Assembly: GCA_020630875.1 (NCBI GenBank)
Contig: JAHDIH010000001.1
Location: 124,001-188,000 of the forward strand
DNA: 64,000 nt
DNA from: Deltaproteobacteria bacterium
GTDB taxonomy: Bacteria > Myxococcota_A > Polyangia > Haliangiales > Haliangiaceae
Direction: 5' to 3'
In this document: piece by piece, positions 16,669 through 26,228 of the stretch
Position numbering within the stretch: the stretch's first letter is position 1
Layout of the letters: every line of letters begins with the position of its first letter
Program-made: the position numbers and the translations under genes
The notes under the pieces: generated by a model
What the model was told of the DNA's origin: nothing
Seen by the model: only the letters and a program-made list of their open reading frames with translations
Databases searched by the model: none

Positions 16669-19600
16669 CTACGTACAAATCAGTGAGGTGTCTTCAAGTT
16701 TATTGGTCTTAGCGCTACGACGCACTGCAAGAAAGACGGTTAGAAGTACCAGGAACCAGTTAGAGCCTTGTGAGCCGCTGCAGGAGTCACCATTTCTGAA
16801 CTGTTCTTCTTCATCGTCGATACCGTTGCCATCAGCGTCACTGTCGCAAACGTCACCTAGTCCATCCTCATCCAAGTCAGCTTGGTCCTCATTCGAATCA
16901 AGTCGGCAGTTGTCGGTTTCATCGCTGACGGTATCGTCGTCTGAATCGGTATCGATAAAGTCCGGCACGCCATCTTCGTCTGAGTCCCGTGGTTCCGTAG
17001 CAATTTTCCGGTCACCGGCTTCAAAGATGTCATCAAGCGTATCGTTGTCTGAGTCGGTATCAATGTAATCTGGGATGCCGTCTTCATCGCTGTCTGCCAT
17101 ATCAGATGCGGCGACCAACGGCACCACGCCAGTAGCTGTCACCACGTCGTACGCCACTTCAAGAGGGTTCACTTCGTACCGATCGGGTAGGGTATCGCCA
17201 TCGGCATCTGTGTCCCTAAAGTCAGGAGCTTTGTCGATGTCGCTGTTTCTTGCGTAACCAGGATTATTGTTCTGAAAGTTGTTGTCCGCAACATGGCATG
17301 AACTGTCTGGAAAGAGGCCCGACTCGATACCATCACAGATCCCGTCGTTGTCCGAGTCATCGTCAGCCCAGTCTGGCACTCCATCATTGTCTGTATCTGT
17401 AAGCTCTAGACCATAGATACCGTTTTCGAACATGCTTTCAAGAGAATCTCGCATGCCGTTGGCTCCGTAAGGTCCATCGACCATTCCATTGCCTTGTTCG
17501 TCCGGAGCTTCATGTCCTGCTTCTTGGGAGTCAAAGATATTATCGCCATCCGCATCTAAGTCGATCGCATCGAGTAGGTTGTCACCGTCTGTGTCGAACT
17601 CTCTGTTGAATGGTAGACAATAGCCGTTGTCGACAGTGTCGCAGGAAACTTGTGGTGGCAATCCGTCGCCACGATTGTAGGCGTCATGGTAATTGGCAAT
17701 GCCGTTAAAGTCGGCATCACCGAATGGATCGATTCCGATTTGGCTGTCCAGGTAGTTGGGTATTCCGTCGTTATCGGCATCGGCGTCGTTTTCATTTGCG
17801 ACTCCATCGCCATCTGCATCGTTGGAATCGCAATTGCCATCACCATCCCAATCCGGACCGTCGAAGGTGGTATCCGCTGGTCCCCCGGAAAGAGAGCAAT
17901 CATCACAACCATCTGCATCTGCGTCGCCACAAACAAAACGGTTTAAGTCATCTGGGTCACCGGCAGTCGCTTCTACTCCATCGTTGTCTGCATCTGGGTC
18001 GCCGGCATTGCAGAGTCCGTCAAGGTCGTGGTCCCCCCCATTGGCTCCGTTGCTGTCAAAGTGAGGAGCAAACGCCCCGTTGGTACAATCATCGCAGGTG
18101 TCGTTGTCGCTGTCTTTGCATTCGAACTTGTTGTGAGGAGCCGAGTCCTCGACGTCATCTACGGCGTCGTTATCATCGTCAGGATCACCATCATCGCATA
18201 GTCCGTCGTTGTCAAAGTCTGGTCCGTCGTTGTTCGAATCGTACAAACCGCTGGTACAATCGTCGCACAAGTCTCCATCTGTGTCTGAGCACTCCAGTGG
18301 ATTTAGCGGTGCACTATCGTCGCTATCTGGCACCGTATCACCATCCGAATCGTTGTCACCCAGGTCGCAAATGCCATCACCATCCACGTCTGGTCCGTCG
18401 TTATTCACATCCCCTCCGCCGGTATGTACGAGCGTACAATCATCGCAGCCATCTCCATCTTGGTCTTGGCATTTCGTTTTATCAAGAGGCGCAGCGTCCG
18501 CAGTGTTGGCTACGCCATCTCCATCGCTATCGCTATCGCATACGTCGCCAAGGCCATCGCCATCATAGTCTGGCTGGATGCCTGTAGCGGAATCTGCAGG
18601 ATTTAGCGCTGTCGGACAGTTGTCGTCAGATTGACATACTCCATCACCATCACTATCGTTGGGGCTGTCTTGAGGACAAGCGTCGCAGGCGTTACCTTCT
18701 CCGTCGCCGTCATCATCGGCTTGCGATTGGTTGGGATCGTACTCGCAGTTGTCTTCGTTACCACAAATGCCGTCACCGTCAGCATCATTCGCTGGATCTT
18801 GCGGGCACGTATCGCATGCATCACCAATGGTGTCTTGGTCGCCATCCTGTTGGCTGAGATTGGCTACCAGTGGACAATTGTCCAAGGAATCTTCCAAAGA
18901 ATCATTGTCGTCGTCGTGGTCTTCTCCTGAGTCTTGGCAACCGTCTTGGTCGTTGTCTGTGGAAAGGCTGGACAGCCATCCTACTGCGGCAGTTTGGCAA
19001 TTGGTCTGCCCGACGGGGCAGTGCTCATCGCAGAGATCGGCAGGGTTCGGAACGCCATCATTGTCGATATCACCATCGCAAGCGTCACCTTTGCTGTCAC
19101 CATCTAGGTTAGCTTGATCTTCGTTGGCAACGTCCAGACAGTTGTCGTTAGCATTATTGATACCATCGTTGTCCAGATCTTCGTCTTCCGCTCCCCAGCA
19201 CCCGTCGCCGTCAGGATCTTGCCCGGTAACAAACGGAGGAGTTGACGTAGGGCAATGGTCGTAAATATCTGAGATACCATCGTTATCATCGTCGCTGTCG
19301 CCGGCATCGCACGTACCATCGCCATCGGTATCAGTACCATCGTTTGCGATACTTGGTGGTCCCCCCGTCACGGAGCAATCATCGCAAGTATCGCCCTCCT
19401 GGTCGCGGCAAATAAACTCATTAAGGGGGGCAAGATCAACTCCATCTTCAACTCCATCGTCATCGTCATCGGCGTCGCAATCGTTACTTAGCCCATCGTT
19501 ATCGGTGTCTGGAGAAAAAACGTAGGGATTGGCATCGTTTGGATTTTCGCAGCCGTCACCATCGATATCTGTGCTGCCAATATCGCAGATGCCGTCGCCA

Positions 19601-21285
19601 TCGGTGTCGGGGCCATCGTCCGAAGGGGCACCGCCCGAGCCATTGGCGCCGGTTCTGCTGCAGTCGTCGCAGGTGTCGTTGTCAGAGTCTCGGCAGCGGA
19701 ACGAATCAAGTGGGTGGCTGTCGTTATCATTCAAGACACCATCACCATCTTTGTCGTTGTCCAATAAGTCGCAGATTCCATTGCCGTCAGTATCGACGCC
19801 GTCGTTGGAGGCCTCCGGGGGACCTCCCGTTACCGAGCAGTCGTCGCAGCCGTCTCCGTCCGCATCAAGACAAATGAGTTCATTCAGAGGCTCAAGGTCG
19901 CTGGCGTCAAGGACGGTGTCGTTGTCATCGTCAGGATCTTGACTGTCCGGGATGCCATCACCATCAGTATCCGTGGTTTGGCAGCCGTTGTCCCAATCTG
20001 GGGAGTTGGTATCAAGCCAGTTGGCAACGGAAGGCGAAGCCGTAAGACAACCATTGTTCTTCAGATAAAGAGGGGATAGGGTTGAATTTTCATAGTTCGC
20101 TGGTACGGGGCCAGAGAAGTTATTTTCCTCTAAGTTCAGCTCTATTGAGCTTGTTACCGAAGGAGCTTGGGGAAGAGGTCCGGAAAGAGAGTTGCCGTAG
20201 AGATTGAGTCTAGCAATTGGCGCCAGTTGGTAAAGAGTATCTGGATTCAGTTGCCCGATAAGGCCGTTGTCAGGTAAGTCTACTATGAAGAGTACAAGGC
20301 TCGTAGCATTGTTGAGTGTTACGCCGTGCCACTGATTAATGTCAGGGGTTTGCAGCCAGTTGGTATTGTTGGTCCAATTGGGACCGCCTGATTCGACGTA
20401 GAGTCTGACCAAAGCTCGGCACTGTGCGTGTGTCACAGTGATCGCATGGTGGCCGCAATTGAATCCGGCGTTAGGTTCGCGATCGTCTTCGTCAATGGCG
20501 CAGGGCACGCCGTCTTGATCTTGGTCCGTACTGTAGTTACAAAGAAGGTCTCCCTGCCCTTGGAATAGCCGTGGCCCGTTGGCGTGAAACAGTACCGCAA
20601 AATCAGGGAGTGGGCCTAATTGGTTGCTGCCTGGAGCGGTAGAACCTTGTGGAGGATGGACAGGGCCACTGCCGTTGTCTCCGGCATTGTGCGCGCAATT
20701 GTCGTTACCTGCCGGATTGCTACCTCCGCCCACCGGACAGTTCATGGGACGAGTGTCGTCAGTTGGAGATTCTACAAATCCAAATTGTTGCCCCCCTGAG
20801 GACAGGCTGACGCCATCGTTGTCTGCGTCAAGGTCTTCCGCACCGTCAGGACAGCCATCGTGATCAAAATCATTGGCGAGTCCGGGAATGTCGATGCAGT
20901 GGTCGTAACAATTTAAAACACCATCATTATCGTTGTCATCTTGCGGATCTAACGCGTTTGGCATCCAAGGACAGCCGTCATGATAGTTGGCGATGCCATC
21001 TCCATCAACGTCCCAATCGCAAGGGTCACCAACGCCATCGCCATCGTGATCTCGCTGATTAGGGTTGGGCATTTCGTCGCAGTTGTCGTCGACGGTGGCA
21101 ACGGCATCGCCATCGCAGTCGTCGATATTGACGTTGGCGAATTCCAAACAGTTGTTCCCCTGTATTGCGTTGTTGGTAGGGTTGTTTTGCTGCTGGTATC
21201 GAGCGGGAATAGGAGTGTCTGATGAGGGTTGTGGGGTTCCACAACCTACGGCCACCAAGACGAAGCACATTAATCCCCCACGCAT
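16669..21285 (-). CDS. Giant TSP3-repeat/leucine-rich-repeat surface protein
   Basis: A 1538-residue surface protein. The N-terminus MRGGLMCFVLVAVGCG has a lipobox (AVGC). Residues ~50-280 and ~435-1490 consist of dozens of thrombospondin type 3-like calcium-binding repeats (D-x-D-x-D-G, e.g. DTDGDGICD and DNDNDGVLNC), which build an extended Ca-dependent stalk. Between them, about residues 285-430, lies a plant-type leucine-rich-repeat block (ALVRLYVESGGPNWTNNTNW, LNLYGNSLSGPLP). The C-terminus is Cys1502, then a hydrophobic stretch ~1510-1521 (WFLVLLTVFLAV) and RR at 1522, as in MYXO-CTERM sorting tails, but with 15 further residues. Carrying both a lipobox and a sorting tail is odd. Cell-surface or secreted adhesin-like role inferred. 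Confidence 0.85.
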   Translation of the reverse strand: MRGGLMCFVLVAVGCGTPQPSSDTPIPARYQQQNNPTNNAIQGNNCLEFANVNIDDCDGDAVATVDDNCDEMPNPNQRDHDGDGVGDPCDWDVDGDGIANYHDGCPWMPNALDPQDDNDNDGVLNCYDHCIDIPGLANDFDHDGCPDGAEDLDADNDGVSLSSGGQQFGFVESPTDDTRPMNCPVGGGSNPAGNDNCAHNAGDNGSGPVHPPQGSTAPGSNQLGPLPDFAVLFHANGPRLFQGQGDLLCNYSTDQDQDGVPCAIDEDDREPNAGFNCGHHAITVTHAQCRALVRLYVESGGPNWTNNTNWLQTPDINQWHGVTLNNATSLVLFIVDLPDNGLIGQLNPDTLYQLAPIARLNLYGNSLSGPLPQAPSVTSSIELNLEENNFSGPVPANYENSTLSPLYLKNNGCLTASPSVANWLDTNSPDWDNGCQTTDTDGDGIPDSQDPDDDNDTVLDASDLEPLNELICLDADGDGCDDCSVTGGPPEASNDGVDTDGNGICDLLDNDKDGDGVLNDNDSHPLDSFRCRDSDNDTCDDCSRTGANGSGGAPSDDGPDTDGDGICDIGSTDIDGDGCENPNDANPYVFSPDTDNDGLSNDCDADDDDDGVEDGVDLAPLNEFICRDQEGDTCDDCSVTGGPPSIANDGTDTDGDGTCDAGDSDDDNDGISDIYDHCPTSTPPFVTGQDPDGDGCWGAEDEDLDNDGINNANDNCLDVANEDQANLDGDSKGDACDGDIDNDGVPNPADLCDEHCPVGQTNCQTAAVGWLSSLSTDNDQDGCQDSGEDHDDDNDSLEDSLDNCPLVANLSQQDGDQDTIGDACDTCPQDPANDADGDGICGNEDNCEYDPNQSQADDDGDGEGNACDACPQDSPNDSDGDGVCQSDDNCPTALNPADSATGIQPDYDGDGLGDVCDSDSDGDGVANTADAAPLDKTKCQDQDGDGCDDCTLVHTGGGDVNNDGPDVDGDGICDLGDNDSDGDTVPDSDDSAPLNPLECSDTDGDLCDDCTSGLYDSNNDGPDFDNDGLCDDGDPDDDNDAVDDVEDSAPHNKFECKDSDNDTCDDCTNGAFAPHFDSNGANGGDHDLDGLCNAGDPDADNDGVEATAGDPDDLNRFVCGDADADGCDDCSLSGGPADTTFDGPDWDGDGNCDSNDADGDGVANENDADADNDGIPNYLDSQIGIDPFGDADFNGIANYHDAYNRGDGLPPQVSCDTVDNGYCLPFNREFDTDGDNLLDAIDLDADGDNIFDSQEAGHEAPDEQGNGMVDGPYGANGMRDSLESMFENGIYGLELTDTDNDGVPDWADDDSDNDGICDGIESGLFPDSSCHVADNNFQNNNPGYARNSDIDKAPDFRDTDADGDTLPDRYEVNPLEVAYDVVTATGVVPLVAASDMADSDEDGIPDYIDTDSDNDTLDDIFEAGDRKIATEPRDSDEDGVPDFIDTDSDDDTVSDETDNCRLDSNEDQADLDEDGLGDVCDSDADGNGIDDEEEQFRNGDSCSGSQGSNWFLVLLTVFLAVRRSAKTNKLEDTSLICT
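16790..19980 (-). repeat. TSP3-encoding degenerate repeat tract
   Basis: Roughly 3 kb of degenerate Asp/Gly-codon repeats (read on + as atc-gtc-gcc type triplets) encoding the C-terminal TSP3 array of the giant surface protein. The low-complexity DNA creates several long spurious open frames on both strands. Such tracts recombine easily, so repeat number may vary between strains. Confidence 0.85.
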
Positions 21286-21329
21286 TCACTTAGCATAGCG
21301 TGAACGGTCCTCATTTTATGTACGCCAGC

Positions 21330-24176
21330 TTACTTTCGCAGTGTTATCTTACTGATTTTACTGTAGTTTAAAGTGCGCTTTGTACGAACCAAGAACCATA
21401 GTACCCACATCATCGCCCAAGGCGAGGTGCTTGCGCGACATCCGTAATCCTTGTCGGTTTGAAAATCACTGACGCAAGCTGGAGAACAACCATCGCCGTC
21501 TACGGAGTTGCCATCGTCGCATCCTTCGCCCGTGTCAATAATCCCGTCGCCGCAAACCGGTCGTCTGCAAAACTCACGGCAGGAGTCCGACTCGTTCGCG
21601 TTTTCTTCGCCGTCGTCGCATTGTTCGCCGACCGATATTTCTCCATCGCCACAGATAGCTTCTGGGTCCGCAAGTACGCATAACGAGTCAATGTTCCAGC
21701 CGCCAAGTTCCAATCCTTGATCTGTTGTTAACTCGTAAGACACTTGAACTTTGCCATTTCGCAGATAGGGAGAAAGGCTCACATCATGAAACGTCCATTG
21801 TTGATCGCGGTGATGAACCGCACTGTTGTTGCCCATGTTAGAAGACGCATTGGTCCACGCAATAAAGTCATTGGCTTTAATCGACGCTTGATCAAAGTGC
21901 CCGTCTTCCACATTAAGCCATCGCCAGTATTGCAACCGCACGTTGGAAAACGTTCCTACATCAACTTCGGGCATGGTAAGTACAAAGTTTCCGTTAGGGT
22001 CGTACTTACCGTCCGCATCAGCTTGTTGTTTTAAGTCATTGCCCACAAAAGCATTTCCTTCGTAGGGCGCGCTAGGATCGTCTAAAAGCGTTCCTTGTTG
22101 TTGTCCCCATTCCCATTCCCCAGAATCACTAGCCAGCCAGCCCGCAGCGAAGGGGTCGTCGGTGAAGTCGGTGCAATACAGAGGCATCAATTCGCCGACA
22201 TAGAATTCAAACCATGGGTTGGCAGGGTTCTGCGGATACACCAGTCTGGTGCCGTCGCTGTAGAGCACACGCATTCGGTATTCGATGACCCGACCAGGTC
22301 TTTGATCGGGGACAAGTCCGGTAAAGGTTCCGGCAGTTTGGCTCATTGTGGTGAAGTTAATGGCGGAAGAGCCTCGGCGACGCCACTGCAGTTCAACGTC
22401 TAAAATCGTTTCGTGCGGGCAGCTGGTACCGATACCTGCAATCGTAGCCTCAATGGGAAAGCCTTGGGCGTTGGGTAGTACTTGCGTTAAAGGTTGGTGG
22501 TCCACGGTGGAATAACGAAGTCCCCGTTGTCCAAAGGCAGAACTGATCGCACAAACGTTGGGAGTACCATTGGATAGGTCTCCGTCATCATCGTCTTCCA
22601 GAAGAGTCTCCAAAAATGCGGACGGAATATCAGAGGATCGCTCAAGTCCTGCTTTGACGAACTGTTGGACTTTTTCTTCCGCCGCTTGTTCTCCTAGGTC
22701 TGCTTTTAGGAGTTGCCACAAGTCCCACATGGAACGAGCGTAAACCAAACCGGTAGAGTGTACCGGTCCAATGTCGTCTGGCCATGTGATGTCTTCGCTA
22801 GCAGGGTCTAACTCTCGCAAAGGGTCACTATCGTTACGGAATCCTCTTCCCATTCCTGAGTCTTCAGTAATCAGGGCCGCGAAAAAGTCGGAAACCCCTT
22901 CGCTAAACGAGCTGTCAAAACGCCCCACGCCTTCAATCACGGAATGGTGATGAAGCCCATGCCCAATCTCATGGTACACCACGTCCGCCAAAAGTCCGGT
23001 ATTGGCGCAGCGGTCACTTGATTGAAAAAAGTTGATGCCGCCATCGTAGAAAGCGTTGCATTCATCTTCGATATTCGTTTTTGCCAGGAGTTGTTCGTCC
23101 AGAAAGTCTAAGTCGGGAGACATCAAGCGAGCGTATTCTTTAGCCACGTTGGTATGAGCGTAGACCGCGAGTTGAGAATCAAGACGTTCGTCCCCGGTCG
23201 TCTGCAGTGTGCGAGTTTGCCCATCGAAAAGCTCTATTTCTCCCGCAAAGCCATTGCCGCTAACGGTGACCACAGACACCAGCGAACTGCTTAGGACCGC
23301 CGTAAATTCTTCACTCGGCCCAGTAAGCTCAATGGAACCATCGATGTCGCAAGTTTGGCTGCCGGCATCATTTTGCAGGGTCATGTAGCTGGCGGGGTAG
23401 CTCGCCAAACCGTTACCCGGAAAGCGCTCCGGAACTTCGATTTCTACGGTGGCGGCGGTTTGAAACATCGGCGTTATTGCGACCACAACACCAAAGTCAC
23501 CAAGGTAGCCTTTCCACGGAAAACCACCTTCATTTCGGATGTTTACCTCTGTTACGCGGTGGTATGTAACTCCGGATTCGGAAACCAGAGGGAGTATCTT
23601 TTGCGTTGGCAAAAAATGGGTCGACTTGATGGGGCCAACTAAGTTTTGCAACTGCGTCTGAGCCATCGTTTTATTTTGCTGAAATGAGGTGGGATAAAAA
23701 TCGTCCACTCGCGGGTAACCTTCAATCGCTACCATAGCCAACTTGCCTGACTGATAACGAAAGGAGACTTGCCCTCCAATTACTTCCATTTCGTTTCTGT
23801 ATTGTTTGAAACCGACCACGCGAACATTTCCACTAATCTTGTTGGATACCAATCTGAAGTCGGCGGCAGTCGAGCCAACAACAAGCTTGCTGATGTGATC
23901 CGCCAGAAATCTTTCAGAATATTGTTTGGCGGTAGTGCTGTCTTGAGTTCCAGGGGCAGGGCGACTCGTCCACATTCGAGCGGCAGTTCCGAGTACGGGA
24001 TCTATGGTTCCCGACCAAGATTGCCCATCCAAAAAAAATTGGGAAGGCTGATAGACGGTGTGAGCGCGTACGCTTCCGGTGAGCGGTTTAAGTGATTGTG
24101 CGTCGACTTGAATTTGCGAATACGCAGGAAGGGTCAGGCACAATACTGTGAGTCCTATTCGGATCATTCTTGGCAT
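21330..24176 (-). CDS. Secreted gluzincin metalloprotease with Cys-rich repeats
   Basis: A 948-residue zinc protease. The signal peptide MPRMIRIGLTVLCLTLPAYSQ is followed by a ~330-residue propeptide-like part with a PepSY/FTP-type pattern. The zinc site HEIGHGLHHH is at about residues 402-411 and the third ligand is probably the Glu of FSEGVSDFFAALI, as in the M36 fungalysin/M4 thermolysin clan. A central beta-sandwich (residues ~620-870) precedes two Cys-rich repeats of the DUF4215 type (CGDGEISVGEQCDDG, CGDGIIDTGEGCDDGNSVDGDGCSPAC). The tail is Cys913, hydrophobic 919-930, then RTKR, a MYXO-CTERM-like sorting signal extended by 14 residues. Divergent from the SPFH pair. Confidence 0.9.
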   Translation of the reverse strand: MPRMIRIGLTVLCLTLPAYSQIQVDAQSLKPLTGSVRAHTVYQPSQFFLDGQSWSGTIDPVLGTAARMWTSRPAPGTQDSTTAKQYSERFLADHISKLVVGSTAADFRLVSNKISGNVRVVGFKQYRNEMEVIGGQVSFRYQSGKLAMVAIEGYPRVDDFYPTSFQQNKTMAQTQLQNLVGPIKSTHFLPTQKILPLVSESGVTYHRVTEVNIRNEGGFPWKGYLGDFGVVVAITPMFQTAATVEIEVPERFPGNGLASYPASYMTLQNDAGSQTCDIDGSIELTGPSEEFTAVLSSSLVSVVTVSGNGFAGEIELFDGQTRTLQTTGDERLDSQLAVYAHTNVAKEYARLMSPDLDFLDEQLLAKTNIEDECNAFYDGGINFFQSSDRCANTGLLADVVYHEIGHGLHHHSVIEGVGRFDSSFSEGVSDFFAALITEDSGMGRGFRNDSDPLRELDPASEDITWPDDIGPVHSTGLVYARSMWDLWQLLKADLGEQAAEEKVQQFVKAGLERSSDIPSAFLETLLEDDDDGDLSNGTPNVCAISSAFGQRGLRYSTVDHQPLTQVLPNAQGFPIEATIAGIGTSCPHETILDVELQWRRRGSSAINFTTMSQTAGTFTGLVPDQRPGRVIEYRMRVLYSDGTRLVYPQNPANPWFEFYVGELMPLYCTDFTDDPFAAGWLASDSGEWEWGQQQGTLLDDPSAPYEGNAFVGNDLKQQADADGKYDPNGNFVLTMPEVDVGTFSNVRLQYWRWLNVEDGHFDQASIKANDFIAWTNASSNMGNNSAVHHRDQQWTFHDVSLSPYLRNGKVQVSYELTTDQGLELGGWNIDSLCVLADPEAICGDGEISVGEQCDDGEENANESDSCREFCRRPVCGDGIIDTGEGCDDGNSVDGDGCSPACVSDFQTDKDYGCRASTSPWAMMWVLWFLVRTKRTLNYSKISKITLRK

Positions 24177-24264
24177 CGATTCATTATAGACACGTTCGTC
24201 ACGTTATTCGATTGTTCGTGGCACAAACGACAAAACCAAGGTACAAACCCGCGAAGGAGACTGC

Positions 24265-25173
24265 ATGAGTTCAGGGAAGATTAAATTTGAAGAAATGGCG
24301 CAACGCATCGGGCCAGCGATAGGCCTGACGGCCCTAATCGTACTTTTAGCTGTAGGAGGTCTGAGTCGATTGGGATGCGCCAACCATCACGTAACCCCAG
24401 GACACTTTGGTTACGTCAAGTCCAAGCCTCTAACTCAATCGGCTGAGTTTTTAGAAGTCATCAGAGGACCGGGGTCTACAGGCTGGGTTTGGCGGCAGGC
24501 CGTCACAGAAGTCGACGTTCGTCCTAAGACCTACACTTCCACAATGGAAGTCCGAGACCGACAAGAAAATCCTGTAGCGTTTGATGCGCATGCGGTGGTG
24601 GGGATTGATGTAAGTGGTAACGCAGAGTCAATCGAAAGAAACCTACGAAGAGTGGTGGAGGAATTCAACGCTGACGATTGGTACAACTCGAACGTTCGTC
24701 GCGAATTCGAATTGGCGTTTCGCGTTGAAGTGCAAAAGCGCGAAGCTTTCGAAATCAAAGACGAGGTAGAGGCTATCTCGGTTTCAGTCAAGAAGAAGAT
24801 GGACGCGGCTTTTGCTGATAAGCCTTTCTACTTTGAGAGCGTCAACATTGGTAACATTCAGTACCGAGATAAAATCGTACAAGCGGTGATCAAGAAAAAG
24901 CGTCGAGACTACGAAGTAAAAAAACTTCAAGTAACCGAGCAAATAGAAATCGCCAAGCGAGCTGTCAAGCAAGCTGAGGCAGATGGTGTTGCGGATGCCA
25001 ATCGTCAAATTGCAGCAACGCTTTCGCCTATGTTTGTACAATGGGAAGCCCTTGATGCAATGAAAGGGCTGATCAATTCGGAAAACACTTCCTTTGTTAT
25101 CGCTCCTTTAAGCCCCGACGGCATGAGTCCCGTAATTATGAACATCACAGGTAAAAAAGGAGAAAACCAATGA
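24265..25173 (+). CDS. SPFH/band-7 membrane protein A
   Basis: A 302-residue band-7 (SPFH, prohibitin-like) protein. One membrane helix at residues ~17-35 (IGLTALIVLLAVGGLSRLG) anchors it, and the rest lies on one side of the membrane. The SPFH core runs from HHVTPGHFGYVKSKPL through VDVRPKTYTSTMEVRDRQENPVAFDAHAVVGI to a helical, Lys/Glu-rich coiled coil (KKKRRDYEVKKLQVTEQIEIAKRAVKQAEADGVADANRQIAATLSP). Such proteins form oligomeric membrane microdomains or cages. A good SD (AAGGAG) lies upstream of ATG 24265. An ATGA overlap with the next SPFH gene indicates a two-gene operon and likely a hetero-oligomer. Confidence 0.9.
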   Translation: MSSGKIKFEEMAQRIGPAIGLTALIVLLAVGGLSRLGCANHHVTPGHFGYVKSKPLTQSAEFLEVIRGPGSTGWVWRQAVTEVDVRPKTYTSTMEVRDRQENPVAFDAHAVVGIDVSGNAESIERNLRRVVEEFNADDWYNSNVRREFELAFRVEVQKREAFEIKDEVEAISVSVKKKMDAAFADKPFYFESVNIGNIQYRDKIVQAVIKKKRRDYEVKKLQVTEQIEIAKRAVKQAEADGVADANRQIAATLSPMFVQWEALDAMKGLINSENTSFVIAPLSPDGMSPVIMNITGKKGENQ

Positions 25174-26228
25174 GACTTCTAATTCTGTCAATGCTTTTAA
25201 CTGCTGGATGTTCCAATCCCAAAGTAGACGCAGGTTACGCTTCGTACGTTTATCACAAGCCGCTTGTTTTTGGACAAATGGAATACAAAGAGACGATGCT
25301 CGGCCCAAATTCAACAGGGCTGTCGTGGCGCTTATTTACCGTGGACGTCGACGTTAGAGAGACCCCATTCGAAGAAGGTTTTGAACCTGAAAAGAACAAT
25401 ACCGTTCTCACTAAGGATAATCTTCCAGTTCGACTGAAAGTGAGAACGCGGATCAAAGTTCGCACAGGTAAGGATAAAAACGGTACCGACTATCTTAAAA
25501 CGCTTGTCGAGGATTGGGGGGGGCCTGATTGGTACGAGTGGAGGGTCAAACAACCTCTCCGCAGCATCGTTCGCTCTGTAGTAATGAAATACGATGTAGA
25601 GAAGATCCAGCCGTCACTTGACGAAATTGGAGCAAAGATCAAAGAAATACTCGATGCGCGGTATCAAGGTACTCCCATTGAAATTCGAGGGGTTGAACTT
25701 GCAGAATTCTCCATGCCTAAGCGGGTAGAAGAAATTACAGAGCAAATTAAGACTGAAAGGCAAGTGCTTGAGGAACAACGAAGCCGCTTAGAAGTCGCTA
25801 GGCAGAACGCAAAGATTGCTTATCGTCGAGCGGTAAACGTAAGTGACCAACAGCGAATCATCGGTAAAACTCTCGACCCTCTTTTCGTGCAACGTGAAGC
25901 GATTGAAGTTTATCGTATGCTTGCGGCTTCGAAAAGTGACACGGTAATTGTATTACCTAGTCAGTCGGAAGGAACGGCATTGCCACAAATTTTGCCGAAG
26001 GGCAGCGCTTCCAGTAAGAAAATATCGGAAGCTGAAAAAGCGAAACTTCGTGCGCTCAACAAGAAGTACGGCGTGAAAGAGTTTTCTGAATCGATGACCA
26101 AGTCCTTGAAGGTCGCGCCTGCGGTCGCTCCGGAGCCAGCTCAGCCCGCTGAGGAGAGCACCGCCACCGTGCCCGAGAAAAAGACTTCTGTCGACGCGAA
26201 GTCTGCCAGCCCTACCAGTAGCAATTAA
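25170..26228 (+). CDS. SPFH/band-7 lipoprotein B
   Basis: A 352-residue SPFH protein anchored by lipid instead of a helix: MRLLILSMLLTAGCSN with lipobox TAGC. The SPFH core aligns with its upstream partner (YASYVYHKPLVFGQMEYKETMLGPNSTG versus FGYVKSKPLTQSAEFLEVIRGPGSTG), so the two arose by duplication. A coiled coil (EEITEQIKTERQVLEEQRSRLEVARQNAKIAYRRAVNVSDQQRIIGKTLDP) follows, then a low-complexity Ala/Pro/Glu tail of ~90 residues. ATGA-overlapped with gene A. The stop TAA shares the tetranucleotide TTAA with the stop of the convergent gene. Confidence 0.88.
   Translation: MRLLILSMLLTAGCSNPKVDAGYASYVYHKPLVFGQMEYKETMLGPNSTGLSWRLFTVDVDVRETPFEEGFEPEKNNTVLTKDNLPVRLKVRTRIKVRTGKDKNGTDYLKTLVEDWGGPDWYEWRVKQPLRSIVRSVVMKYDVEKIQPSLDEIGAKIKEILDARYQGTPIEIRGVELAEFSMPKRVEEITEQIKTERQVLEEQRSRLEVARQNAKIAYRRAVNVSDQQRIIGKTLDPLFVQREAIEVYRMLAASKSDTVIVLPSQSEGTALPQILPKGSASSKKISEAEKAKLRALNKKYGVKEFSESMTKSLKVAPAVAPEPAQPAEESTATVPEKKTSVDAKSASPTSSN

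Noticed and set aside
17650-18587. Long plus-strand open frames, up to 287 aa, across the TSP3 gene
   Set aside because: His/Arg/Ser low-complexity translations of the Asp/Gly-codon repeat; shadows of the minus-strand TSP3 protein.
16790-21180. Repetitive DNA that could look like a CRISPR or satellite array
   Set aside because: The repeats are in frame, degenerate and encode TSP3 units; there are no constant direct repeats with unique spacers.
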